64,000 bases of DNA from Fomitopsis serialis (Eukaryota > Basidiomycota > Agaricomycetes > Polyporales > Fomitopsidaceae), in NCBI RefSeq assembly GCF_022376445.1, contig NW_025955055.1, positions 91,413 through 155,412 on the forward strand. The letters run 5' to 3'. Shown piece after piece: positions 22,640 to 35,134 of this stretch. Position 1 is the stretch's first letter, and each line of letters starts with the position of its first letter. Below the pieces are notes generated by a model, which was not told the origin of the DNA, did no database searches, and saw only the letters and a program-made list of their open reading frames with translations. Position numbers and translations under genes: made by a program.

Positions 22640-24618
22640 GCCTTGCTTAACATAGTTCCTTACATTTAGCCTAGAATCCGATATTAGGTGAGCCAACAGC
22701 CACAGAAAGCCCACTGTATGTAGTATTTGCACTTACATGGCGAGCAGTGAGTTCGCATACACTGTTGAAGGGTCATTAGCATGCATTAAGACAACAAAGG
22801 GTGAGATGTTGATACAAACATGTTCCACTTGGAGCTTGAAATATCTCCGAATAACAGGTGTTGTTTCGTGCATCTAGACAATACTGCAGAACACATAAGC
22901 ATCATCGTGATATGTGAGTGTGGCTTGTGTGCAGACCATGACAAGTAATATGACACTTATTGCGCTGCAAAATGAAGGATTCACTTGTCGGATCACCAAG
23001 TGCTACATATAACATACATACCAGAGCAATACTCCACGACTGACAATGTAATTGAAAAGCCTCGTGATAATGTGTCCAGTGCTAGAGCCATATGATCATG
23101 AATATCCACTACTCTATTCTGAGCATAAGACTTCACCTTCGAAACCCAGTTCTGCTGTGTTGTAAAGCATAGCATAACATGCAAGTTATATATGTGTCTG
23201 CGACCAGAGCTGCAGCAAGCACAAAAACAGCTGCATCCTATGACAGATGAGGTCAACAGCACTTTAATCAATAGCCTTAACAGCTCAATAAAAGGCACAT
23301 ACTAATTCATCAGCCATGACAGTATTGTAAGTCAGAAGCTTTGTTGATCTTGAGGACATGAAGCTGTTGAAGAGCCAATGATGTAAGATAGGGATTTGAC
23401 AGCTGCTACATCACAGTACTGTGCAGCTGACCAGTTGTACAATGTCCCTGTCACACAAGTTATGTGGTTAGAACCCATTCACATCTACTTGGCAGCTAAC
23501 AGCAAGGTTTACAAACATATAGTTGAGCCTAGTACAGGCATAAAGAGTTAGATTCACATCTGCTTGAGTGATGATTGATCAGTTTTGTAAAATTTCTACA
23601 TACCTGATGACAGAAGCACAAACATAACCTTTCCAAGTTATCTGTGGTGTGAGGACTTGAATAGACACAAGCCTGAGGTAGAACATCTCACTGAGGGTAG
23701 AGTTATGATGATCAATGAATGATTCATTTTTGGTGCTGTCATATACTGCTTGAGACCAAGATGCAGCTGCTGCTTGAATTCACAACTCACATAGGAGACC
23801 ATGGATCTTCTGCAGGAAATACCTAAATAGAGGTAAGGCTCAGAGGCTGCAGACAGACTAGCACTGGTGTTTACTTACCATTGCACTACAACTTGTAGTA
23901 TTCCCTGGTCAAATCAATTGTTTACATAGACTGCATGACAACCATCATTAGGCAGTCAAACTCACCTTCAAAATCTGCTCTCCCTGTTTTAAGGAAGTTA
24001 TACACATTGAATAGCACCTACAAAACCTTTAATCTTACACAGATATAGCTGATGAAAAAGTGTTAGTCAGAACCAGTAATAATACCCCTGAGAACATAGC
24101 CATATGGTGCACTGGGAGGAACACAGAACTCACGGATCCACTGGGAGAAGTGCAAATATATTGCCATGTGCAGTCACAAAATAGTCCCATAATTGCTATG
24201 GTAAACAGCAAAGGGTAAGCTGTGGTTCATGGCCCACTTCAAGTAAGGTCCACTCACATGTGCTTCTGTGATAATTTTTGCTGTGTCAAGGAGCCTATAA
24301 AGGGATCATTCATTGATCAGTCATTTGTAAAATCCTCTTCATTAAACACACCATATTGCCACTACCTGTGTCAGACAATGAGTGTGCTGCAGTGAATAAA
24401 TGTACAGATGATATTACCCATGACTTCACAGCACGAGTGTCACTTTGATAGTTACAGAAGTAAAATAGTGTCTGTGCCACAGTAACACCATACAGTCTGC
24501 ATATGGACAGTGGCATCATGAATTCAATGATTGACACAATCAAGGGATGACTCACAGGTGAGACAGAATGAGGCCAGCAAAGAGTGGACCTGTGTAGTTG
24601 CTGATTACAAGCTTCATT
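22640..24618. mobile_element. AT-rich, CpG-depleted island (probable old repeat relic)
   Basis: Base composition drops well below that of flanking genes. From 23,203 to 24,132 (930 bp) there is not one CG dinucleotide, and only two occur from 23,203 to about 24,618. TG and CA are abundant. This is the expected scar of long-term CpG methylation and deamination, typical of silenced transposons in basidiomycetes. No intact ORF is present. On the minus strand a start-like exon MSVDGRPIHHRVSFAKSIE with donor gtgagg lies upstream near 24,984-24,927, but I could not extend it. The mobile-element call is inference from composition only. Confidence 0.5.
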
Positions 24619-24984
24619 TCGGCTGTTACTTGTGGATAGCAGTGGTCGTCAGCATCGTCGACCTTGGTATATATATGCGAGTCACAAACCTCCAATCAGA
24701 TCATGATATTGACGTTAGTCTACAATATGTGCGCTGCCAGTGATAGCTGTCAGAAGCCTGTCAGACGCATTCGGAAACAAAAGTTGCAGACGGTAGAAGA
24801 CATCACGGTAGACTCGAAATAGAACAGCTTGTACACCGACTCCTGAGGAGGCTGGCGTTCATAGGACCTGGAAATGGGATATGTTACAATCATTCAATTG
24901 GTATCTATCATTCACGGCAACCTCACCTTCGATGGACTTTGCAAATGAAACACGGTGGTGAATTGGCCGCCCGTCGACGCTCAT

Positions 24985-27900
24985 GGTGACTGACATCTCA
25001 CGTCATACACATTTGCAATGGCGACGATAATAGAAATGACTGACCAATTTACAGCGAGCGAGGCGCGGGGGCTTGGAGCATCCGATTTATGATACGCCAC
25101 TCGGCAGATACGTTACAGAGCATCACGCACGAGTATTTCTGCATAGCACTGGCAGGGACTAATCCCTTGCAGTGTTGGTGTTCTTGAAGGTTCTTCATAA
25201 GTAGGTCCGTCTCGTTCAACTCATTTCGTGCCTGCGTTTTCGGCCGTCAGAGAGGGCAGATTACCAGAAACCGAGTATCCTCCTCCCCCCCAAGGCGTGC
25301 GCGATGGTGAGTTCTGGCAGGCCAATCTGTCAGTATTGTCAATCAGTCGAAGACATGAAGAGACATCGTGAGCGTAGTACGTACTCAACTGCCAACTTTC
25401 GACCAGTTCTGCGGTGTCTCTGCTTCTGTTATGCGCGCCGAAGGCTTCGGCGAACAAGTTTTGAGGGCTAAGCTTTCGTCACGTCTGTTTTGGTGGGACT
25501 CTTCAATCGTTGACGACGGCTAGGAATAATGATAATTTCGATACTTGGTGTGCCTGTGATACCGATGGATGCTTGTCAACTTGAACTTGTTCTGGCAGGA
25601 CGAGTCGGAGATCAGTCGCTCCGTGTAACAGTGCCATTGATTATGCCGAGCACCAGGCAGTAGGTCACGGTAGCAAGGCATGAAGCATAGGCTACAGAGC
25701 ACGACCTTGGCACGACCGTTCGAAAAGCTGTAGCTCAGCGGTGTCTTGGCTCCGAGTCAGTTTAGTTCGAGAGTGAGCGAATCCAACACAGTAGCGCTAA
25801 GCGGCGGGCGCTGTGCCCGCCACAACCGCGTTCATCACGTGGTGCTGTTGATCGCGTCGGACTCCGCCGCGGTGGTCTTCAGCCACAGGCGAGACCGGAA
25901 CACGACTCAGACCTCAACCTCGATGTCGACGCACACCAGTCCCTCGCACCCCATTTCACCCCTTCCGTATCGGGCGCTCTACACTTTGCAACGACTCCTG
26001 CGTCCTTCCGATGGCCTCCATCGCTCCAGGCTCCCCCGGTTCACGACATCGCGCGCACGCCTCGCCAGCCACCGAACTGCTGCCTTCAGCCAACATGATA
26101 CGCTCTCTAACCGGAGTGGAATCTAACCCTAAGCATTTATGGGGCTGTTCTGTGCTCATCACTCAGCTCAGGGACTACAGCGTCGCGTCTGGTGATGTGT
26201 CCCGAGCGATGGCACGTTATATGGATGGGAGTCCTTGCCTGACGGTGCGCAGTCGTGTGGCCTGAATCTTGCAGTTCATAGCCTCGGTACAATCCTTACT
26301 ACCTGCTCTGATGATTTGCTCGAGGTGATCTCTCTCAGCGCCCTTTATCGCATCTCCAGAAAGTGCCCCATACCCGCGTACCAGTCGACGCGTCGTCCAG
26401 ACATGTACGCACAGATCTCCGCCAGCGTCTGCCTAGCGACCCCTCGCCTCTTGCATCATTGTCACCGCACAGGATGCCATGCCTTCGGGCGTGCGTCCAA
26501 GCATGAGATGGGGGAAGGCGATGCCGGAAAGCGCGAGATTCGTCTGCGATGATGGCGGGCTGCGGGGTGGGCACCAGAGTAGCGTCGCGGGTTCATAACG
26601 GGCTTGAGCTCCGAGAGTGAACGAGCCACGCACATCCAGACAGGTGGTGACCAAGGAGCAGTACCAGGCGGATAGGTCACGTACAGGCCTCGATGCCTCC
26701 TTTGCCTATCGTCGCTCTCTGCTCGATACTGGCCGCAGCGCATTCTGACGGCTTGGAACGACATCCTGTATAACCTTCTCGACGCGTATTCCCGCTACGA
26801 GCATTCCGCACAGGGCACGAGCAGCCCGAGCCCCCGGGCTCACCTCCGAGGGCCAGGTCGTAGGGCATGGCCCACCCCCGGCGATATTTATGTGGCTTTC
26901 TGCTCGCCGTAGGCTGCCTCTGTGTCCGCTGCTTTCCCCAAGGCAGCGAGCAGGGGCTGGAGCCTAGAAGCGTCGGCTGGCGCATCGAAACTGCATGGCT
27001 TCGCGGCTAAGTGGTTGGCTGGAGCACGGGGTGTGCGTGTGTTTGTCTGGACGCCAACGGGACGCACAGGAAGGCGCGGCGCAGCGTTGTGGAGGTAGCT
27101 TGGGCGCAGGAGGGGTATGGGTACAGGTGCGTGTGGGCCGCGTCGAAACAAGAGATGGTCGTGGCCCGGAAGCCCGCGTGGAAGGGGGGATCGGTGACGA
27201 TGGTGGTTCGCCGCTAGACGTATGGTCCTCCCGTGTCTGTTCAACCGCCCCCAACTCCTGTCCTTCCAGCACAGGAAGGCGGACAGCGATCACCCACCAC
27301 ACGTACTCGGTTCTCACTGTGCTGTTGTCGTTCTGCACTGTCCTTGGTCATGCTGTGGCGATCAGGCTTGCGTCTGTACCCAGCCGAGGCCTCTGGGGCG
27401 TCTGAATGGCTCCTTGACAACTTCGTTTCTGACGTTCTGCGGAGACCTGTCTCCTCGAACTGGTTCTTCTGGCTCTGTTCTCGCCCTTCCGTGCAGCATT
27501 CGGTTTTGGAAAGCTCCCCGCTGTCGCCGCTGGGCGCGATGTTCGGTGATCCTGCGGCTGGTACCGCTTGCTCTGTTCCTCTCACCCACGCAGATCTCCG
27601 TGAAGGACGGCCCACTGGCTTCAGATTCCTCCCGTTGTCGTCAGAGTTGCGGTTCCTTCGGGACGCCGTAACAGAGCTTCGTGCTCGAGTCTGACGACGG
27701 TGAGTGCCCTCGGGCCTGGCAGTGCAATCAGCTGGTGGGTGCGGTTCCCTGGCGGCAGGCTCCTCTGTGTGGGGCGCAGGGTTGCAGACGAGTGATGAGT
27801 AGGCCGTGGGTGAGGACTCGCTTCTCAGTATGTTGCAGCGCGTGTGGGTGCTGGATGGTGTATGCGTGCAGGAAGGCGGGGCAGTCCAGTTGGCTGGCTC

Positions 27901-28737
27901 GGAGGCAGCGAGCGGGACGTCGGCGTGGACTGTGGTCTGCGAGAACGCGTTGGGATGGTCGGAAAGCGTCTTATGCTTTGGTGGCGTTTGCCTCCCACAA
28001 TATAGCATGGTCCTCTGGCCCCTCGTGGGTAAGGATGGCGTTGGAAAGTCAGGCATGGTGGTGGAAAACCCGAAGCCCTCGGGCGCTAGGGGAAGTACTA
28101 TGGAGCAGGAACTGAGAGCGCGCGTGTGGGCGTGGGTCTCGTGTTTGAGCTGGTGTCGTTGCGGGGGAAGAGGGCGTGGTCCTGCCCTCTTCGAGAGTGC
28201 GTTGACAGACGACGTGCGACGCAGCTTGTCTGCGTAAAAATGCTTTCGAAGCAAATTTTTTCCACATTGATGTCTTCGTGACATCTTGCTCTGTCTCCGT
28301 ACATACCCTGGTTGGCGGTGGTCGTCCGAAAACAGTGCGTGCTAATGGCTTTCCGATTCGCTCTTCGAATGCTGACACTGGGAAGCGCACAGATAGCACT
28401 TCAACTCTACGACATTTATTGGCCATCAGCATACTGGAGATCGTAAGCACATCATCTGTCCATGTCTGTCTAAGCTATATCTATGTTGCCCCCGTTCTGT
28501 CTGATCGCACTCGAGAACGGGTCTTGCATGTCAGGCCTCTTGTCTTGTGCCAGTGTCCATCCTATCAACAGTGTTGATCTAGTCTTGATACTGCATCAAA
28601 TGAGCGTTGAGCAATCTGTGACATGCATCGCTCTCGGGCTTCCGTCATGTTCGTCAGACCATCAGTCATGTACTACCAATACAAATCTATCGCTCTCCAA
28701 GTAGATCTCAAGACTCAAAGTCATGCAATGCATGTTT
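24985..28737. other. Gene-poor interval with overlapping unassigned ORFs
   Basis: No conserved domain was recognised. The longest reading is a 347-residue minus-strand frame at 27,241-28,284, rich in Ser, Arg, Thr and Pro. Plus-strand frames of 149-153 residues overlap it at 27,222-27,694. With both strands open in GC-rich DNA, none can be preferred. An orphan protein or TE fragment remains possible. Confidence 0.4.
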
Positions 28738-30806
28738 TCAGTTATCGCGTGCTGTGGACCATTCGATGTTCACGGAGGCGCGCATACGATCACCATACCG
28801 GATTGTGACGAGGAGCATCCTGCGTACACAGCTCAGTCTCCGTTGTCAGGACGCGCAGATGGTAACTCACAATAGTCCTGTCCATCCGAGGACCGTCGCA
28901 GCCAGGTTCGTCCATACGAGTCCGAAGTTTTCAAGCGAGGGTAAGATTGCGGTCGTCATGATGGCCATCAACATTGACCGCAGTGCGCTGAGTGGCAGGC
29001 AATCATCGTTAAGCACGGCTGTGGATCATGCACGAAATGTGACTCACTTGCACGCCGACATGACCTCCGCACTTCGCGAGTGCAGCACATCGACGTTGTA
29101 TGCGGACGCAGGGCTGAGCGCGAGGTCCACCTATCCCAAAGCGTACGTTAGTCTCATCTACAGATTTCCAGAATTGGCGACCGTGACGCACGCCGATCCC
29201 GTTAATGAACAGCGCGACCACATTGAGTGCGATCCCTAATCTTCCGGGGACGAACTCCGTAAGGAGCCCGCAGGCCAGGGTGCTCGCCGGCGCGAGGACA
29301 GACCCGAGGAGAGATGCGCGCAGGCGGTCCTCGGGTACCCAGACGCCCTTGCGTTTCGCGCGCCACCGTACGACCGTCATGTCAGAGAGCTTGCCGGCCA
29401 AAGGCGCGCCGACTAGTAGGGCAGATCAGTTATGCGTGATGCGCGCGTGCGAGAGGAGAGGAGACTGAACTGATGTTGCCGATTCCTACTGGGAGGAAGA
29501 GGAGACCGACTAAGGCTTCGTTCGTGATGTTGTATCGCTTGCCCTGTAGGCTCCTGATCAGGACAGCGTAGGGAATTAGGCTGGAGTGAGACTCACTAGG
29601 GTGTATGCCAGAGGGATGCTCATGACTAACGCATGATTGAGCGGGCGTGTTCTTCGGGAAACATAGTACGTCGTGCCAACACGTACCGAAATCGGTCATA
29701 AGCACTACCGTGGTGGCAAGCGTCTTCAAGACACGCAGCTCAGTATCCCAACGGTGATCTAAGGTATTCCGGACTTACCACCACGAGCAAGTTGGGTGCC
29801 CTCAACAATGTCAGGCTCTTGAGCGGGTTGAGCCAGTGCCATCTCCACTTCTCCTCGCCGAACTTGTGGTCCGCTCCGCGGGTGCCCGGATGTGATGTTT
29901 CCGGGAGCAAGTAGTACATGACGATGAACATGAAGACGCTGAGGAGGGCAAAGATCATATGCAGTGCGCGCCAGCTAGCGAAGTGCACGGACAAGCCTCC
30001 GAGAAATGGCGCTATTGCGGGCCCTATGAGGGCAGCCTGTACAGTGGACCAGTTGTATGAGTCGCGATGTTCTCCTACCGGTGCAGGTTATGAAGAGGGG
30101 CGGCACGCTCAGACTCACGCCAAAGAATATACCCATTGCGCCCCCGCGTTCTTCGAGCGCATAAAGGTCACCGACGACTGCTGCTCCTACGCTCATGCCG
30201 CTAGAGCAGCCTACTGCTTGTAAGACACGCCATGCGAGTAGCTGAGTAATTGAGGTTGAGGTTGCGACGCCGATCGAACCTATACATAGAGTTGGCAAGG
30301 AGTAGAGGTAGATAGGGCGACGTCCGTCTTTGGACCAAAGTCAATAACGAGGGGAAGGGGACGGAAAATCCAGTGAAGGAACTCACAGAAGCCCGAATAA
30401 GAGGCCCACACCAGGTTCCCGAATGCCACTGAGAACATGGCAATGTTGATTGTTAGGCTGTTCATGGGATGAGCGGCGCGCAGGGTCTCCGACTTTACAG
30501 TTCACAAGGCATACCTGATCACGGATGGTGTTGAGTGCATATCTATTACTAGTTGCGGTATGGCTGGGACGAAGGATCCAGTGACCAACACTGAACCGAC
30601 GGCGACCGGATATGTCTTTAGTGCATCGTACCTTGAACCACGACCAATTATAAGCACTTACGAGGAACAATACCGGCGCAAGAGACTAGAGCAAGGATGA
30701 CACGCTTCCGTGCGGGCGAGAAGCGACTGTAGAGGGCAGCATGCGCGTCCGCGGGCTTCTGCGGTACGAGGAGAGCTGTCTCCTCGCTCGGTACGTGGTT
30801 GGCCAT
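28738..30806 (-). CDS. MFS drug:H+ antiporter-type transporter
   Basis: Major facilitator of the DHA1-like type, with about 12 TM segments spread over roughly eight exons. The start MANHVPSEETALLVPQKPAD at 30,806 precedes TM1 (VILALVSCAGIVPL). The signature loop 2-3 region reads FYGRRPIYLYSLPTLCIG near 30,320. The TM4-5 segment reads LLAWRVLQAVGCSSGMSVGA near 30,225 and the central loop YLLPETSHPG near 29,900. The second half shows GAPLAGKLSDMTVVRWRAKR near 29,390 and a late helix AALRSMLMAIMTTAILPSLE near 28,970. A last exon spliced from 28,885 ends VNIEWSTARDN at 28,738. The frames join cleanly. The substrate is unknown. Confidence 0.85.
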
Positions 30807-31770
30807 GGCCGTAGTAGACAGCTAGTAGGCTGCGAGGACGCAGGGGATGTGTAGGGCAGCGAAGGCAAGGAGTAGACGAGTCGGCCTGGGTTCATGTATA
30901 TTTGAATCGCGGAGTAATCGCGGCCCCCTGTACGTACGGTACTGATAACAAGTCATACTTCGTATCAACCTTTGAACCCGGCGGCAGGTCCCGATCACTC
31001 AGATCCCGATCGTACGACCGAGGAACGCGTGAGTTTGTACCTTGCCCTCCCAGTCAGGCTCGGGTCACTATGATATACGGTCTAAGCCAGTTGCAGTGAG
31101 AGCTGCAAAGTGGATGACTTTGAGTGGAAATGTGCGTATGGATGAGGACCAGAGTGAATTCGCGATAAGAGACCAGTCAGGTGGCATGGTCTCTGAGTCA
31201 CGGTTGCTAACTGAGACTCAGAGATCCCGAGTCAGGCAGTGCAGCCAAGACTGGGCAAACCGACTGCTTCAGGTGAATAATAATTTGTGATAGTGGAACG
31301 ATGTGAGGTCCAGACAGAATCGCTGGGGATGTAGACGAAGCGGATTTCAGCGGCAGCAAGGCAGCAGAGCAAAGTCGCAATTCATGTGCAAGTCTTCGCA
31401 TCCTGCAGTGGGAAAGAAAGCAGGAGTCAATCGGAGGTCGCTGAGGACCGCGCACATGACCAAACGTGGTGGCGCGCCGTCGTGCGAGCGCCGAGCGTCC
31501 CTTGCCCGCCTGGCAGTCCCGACTCGCACCAGCATCCACGGACCCTCAGGCTGAACCACTTGCTCTCTGCCTGTGCTCTGACATACATACGGTATACTCA
31601 CCACCTACATCACTGGCGTAGGCTCGGCATACCTGACTGGCTTTCCTTCTTGGCAGGCTAGAGTCTGCGAGGCGAAGTTACCGACCTGACTCGGAGTAAG
31701 GACGGCTGAGGCTGGGCTAGCCCTGGACGGGACGCAAGACCGAACTCGTTTTTGGAACAACACAGACACC
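30807..31770. other. Intergenic between divergent MFS and FIST-like genes
   Basis: Both flanking genes are transcribed away from this interval, so it should hold two promoters. The open frames inside are short and unlike known proteins. No specific regulatory element was identified. Confidence 0.5.
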
Positions 31771-33297
31771 ATGGCTCTCCATACAAGCACTGTGATCTCC
31801 AGAAAAGTCTCAGACATCCTGGCCCACGTCAGCCGGGTACACCTCGCTTTCCCGGACCATATCCCCCTTTACTCGCTTTCGGCTACTTCCGAGGTAGACT
31901 CGAGAAACCTGCAGGATCTTGTTTCAAGCGTAAGCGCGCTATCCCCACATTCAGTAGGATGTCTATCCGCGCCCATACCCTCGAGCAGCCCGGCTCTGCA
32001 GGCTAACATAGCGTGCTCGATGGCTATGTTTCGCAAGGACCATGCTACGGCTTTCAGAAGTGATATACCCGGGAGGAGCGCACCTCAAGTCGGTCGATGG
32101 CACGCATTCCGGAAAAAAGACCAGACTGGCTTTGGTACCGGAGAGACCGTCCAAGCCGAGACCGAGAACGTCAACTGGGACGATGTGTGGGCGAAGAACG
32201 TCGACGTGCCTTCCCTTCCTTCCGAGCTGCAAGCCATACCGTACGTTTCTTCTATGTCCGCATTCGACGCGGCATGGTGATGGCTCGCTCCTTCAACAGA
32301 GCAGATGAGGCGCATACAATCATCTATCTGTCTGACGGCTCCCCGGAGGGTCTTTCAAACTCGCTCCAAGCACTGCCCATGGCTACCAAGGTCCTATATG
32401 CTTCGCATCGGACGAGGAACATGCATATCTGATCTACAGGATCCCTGAAGATAGGGCTCATCGCGTCTTCCACGCCATTCATCACCGGCCGGCCATATAC
32501 CCTCTTTCATGGCAAATCAGTGTACTCGTCTGGTGCAGTAGGCCTCTGCATCCACTCATCTTCTCGTCCGGAGCTACACGTAGACTTTCCGGGTATGCAG
32601 GCCCTGACGCCGCCCATGGTCGTTACAGAGTACGTGCCCTGATGTTTCTGTGCTCCCTTCTGACCTTTCGCCTTCTCCTCAGATCGGAAGGAAACCTGGT
32701 CCTCGCGCTGGACGATGAAAACCCATCGCGCGTGCTCCTCTCAGCAATCGAGAGCGGAAGGAACTTCTCGGCGACAGACGACCAAAGCGCGAAGCTTCTC
32801 AAGGTCATGAAAGACGACACGTTCTTCCTCGGCACTCTCGAACCTGGCACCTCAAAAATACGCCAAGTCTACCATATAATCTCCGGAGACCCTGCTCGAG
32901 GTTCGCTGGCGATGGAGAGCGATTCCGCGCCCTCTCAAGGAACGAAAGTCCAGGTTCGTCGTACCTTCAGACAGCGAAACCTCTGTAGCTTACATTGCTA
33001 TAGATCTTCCGCTCGCCCGCGCACGCCAACCCGAATATGCTGTCTCGCTATAAGTTGTCCTCGAGCGAGAACGGAAGTCTGCGGCGAATGGCGTTCGCAG
33101 TCGCGCCATCAGACCCTATGCACGGCGAGTCTGGGGACCACGGCGAGACTGTAATACTCGAAGACACATTCTTGACAGCGTCGGAGAACGGGTTCGTCGT
33201 CGATCGCCACGCACCTGGTGGGACAGAGCGCGAGCAGCCTTGGATGTGCAAGCTACCGGGAGCTGTAGCGGAGCTGCGGTGGGTCTCGGCGTCGTAG
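31771..33297 (+). CDS. FIST-domain-like protein
   Basis: The start MALHTSTVISRKVSDILAHV at 31,771 opens the first exon, which runs to about 32,239. Short exons then give IIYLSDGSPEGLSNSLQALP near 32,311 and SSTPFITGRPYTLFHGKSVY near 32,466, followed by SSGAVGLCIHSS. The last part contains KVMKDDTFFLGTLEPGTSK near 32,804 and MLSRYKLSSSENGSLRRMAF near 33,037, ending AVAELRWVSAS at 33,297. The layout (variable N-terminus, GRP.TLF..G..YS.GAVG strand pair, late beta segments) resembles fungal FIST proteins, thought to be sensory domains. The family call is from memory of the pattern and is less sure than the gene itself. Confidence 0.65.
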
Positions 33298-33483
33298 AGT
33301 CGAAAGAGTCTAGATAGGTAGTGTCAGAGAAAACTGACGTACAGAGTACTGAAAAGTGAGGTTTTATAGTGCAATGTGTTTGCCATGAAGCGCCTATGGT
33401 ATCTACATGTCCAGGTCATCCACAGTCCAGTCGACTCCGGCAAACACAAGATAACCCATAATCCATGAATGAAACTAACACCC

Positions 33484-35134
33484 TCAACTCTCCCCGTCCT
33501 CCTGTTCATAAGCAGGCGGCGGTTCGCGCAGCAAACCATTCTGCTCCGCCTTCAGCCTATCCACCTCCACCTGCAGTGCCTCGATCTGCCTCCTCAGCTC
33601 CGAGTCGTCGTGCTCTGGAGGCGGGCTCCCCGGAGACGAAGACGACAGAGCCGGCCGGGCCGACAGAGCAGACTGGCGCCGCCGCAGGTCCGACACGACG
33701 ATCTCGATGTCGCGCATCTGTCGGGAGAGCTCCTCGCGCTGCATGGACGCTTTTGTGCTCCGTCTGTTCGGACGAAGGGCGATTCGCGCAGCAGCGGATG
33801 CAGATGGCGGCGCGGTGGGACCGTTATCGGTGGGAGTGTTCGACGAAGGCGGCAGGAGGGCGTCTCGAGAAGCGGAAGGTGTGTCTACTGGGAAGGCCCA
33901 CAGGCTCGGCGAGCCGTCTTTCTTGTAAGCACCTCCACCGACTGCCGCGGACCGCGGTTCGGGCGAAGTCGCGGATGGATCCGAGCCGGTTTCGGAGACG
34001 GAGACGGCGGTCGACGGTGCGTTGGCAACGTGAAGAAACCCCGCGGTCGTAGGAGACCTCGAGCAGTCCAGATGCGCACCAGTTGTGGAAGCGGGAGTGA
34101 CCTGGCTCATGGATGGATCCACGAAAGGGTCATATTCGCCAGCAGGTCCAAGCCATGAGCGTCCGTCCTCACCGCCACGGACGATCTTGATCTTGTCCGC
34201 ACCACTGCGCCTGTAGCGACGATGCCAGTAGATCACGAGGGCGATAATTGCGAACAGGCCGAGTCCGCCGACAACCCCGCCTACGATGGCCCCTACGGGT
34301 GTGCGTTTGGACGATAAGGATACTGAAGTGGTCACTGAGGGACCAGAAGGGGAAGGTACGGTAGCCTGAGAGCTGGTCGTTCCAGCAGTTGACGTAGCCT
34401 GCGTAGTTGCGGAAGATGAGCTCGAAACGACATCTTCAAATCTATGGAGGACCGAGCCTGAGGGGCGTATCTGCGCAGAACGACGGATAACGTACGTGTA
34501 TTGTGCCCAATCGAACGCCAAATATGACGGGCTTGATTCACGCTGAGGCGTCATCACCAGCGTGTGCTGTCCATTCGCCAGTGCCGTGTTGCTGTAGAGG
34601 GTGACGTTGTACATGTAGTCGGTCGACTGTGAAGGCGCGTGCGTATACAAGCCCACCGACTCCCCATCTAACTCGAAGCTGACATTGACAAACGTCGTTG
34701 CAGATGCGACATAATTTGGCACAACCCCGTAGACCCAGACTGCAGTGCCTGTTGAACGATCGTCAGTCAGGAAGAGGAAGAGGTGAACTGACTCATGACG
34801 TACCGGTGAAGGAGAGTGTTATAATCTTTGGCGCGGGGTCGGTCGGCGATGCCGTAACATCGTGCCACGACTGGTCGAATGTCTCGCCTGGTACTGGCTG
34901 GATGAGGCAAACTGAGCACCCAGGACCGTAGTTCCAGCCAGTCGAGTATGTCGGTGTTACACCGGTGGCGGAATCGCCGTAGTAGTCGTCAATCGTCCTG
35001 TTCGTCGGCGTGCTAGCCTGAGCGGCCCGTGCACCGGTCAAAATCAAGAACAATACAACAATCAAAGATTTCAAAGCGTTACTAGGTGAAGACAAAGCCA
35101 TCAATGAGAGAAGACGATCCTGGCGCGCTCGCAT
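33484..35134 (-). CDS. Tandem membrane protein, copy A (CxxC/TM/PPAY family)
   Basis: Three exons (35,134-34,804; 34,748-34,496; 34,441-33,484) give 513 residues with no frame break. Order: signal peptide (LKSLIVVLFLILTGARA); TNRTIDDYYGDSATG; a CSVC motif; SWHDVT; AVWVYGVVPN; a beta-rich segment NVTLYSNTALANGQHTLVMT; Ser/Thr linker; TM (GAIVGGVVGGLGLFAIIALV) followed by a basic stop; long cytosolic region; coiled coil LRRQIEALQVEVDRLKAEQ; and the tail REPPPAYEQEDGES. PPAY fits the PPxY WW-binding consensus. The introns are phase 1 after SFTG and phase 2 after QYT. The alternative start at 35,101 keeps the signal peptide. A surface sensor or adaptor-binding role is inference. Confidence 0.85.

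Noticed and set aside
33469..34158. Long plus-strand ORFs opposite tandem copies A and B (also 36,696-37,598)
   Set aside because: They are antisense shadows of the well-supported third exons.
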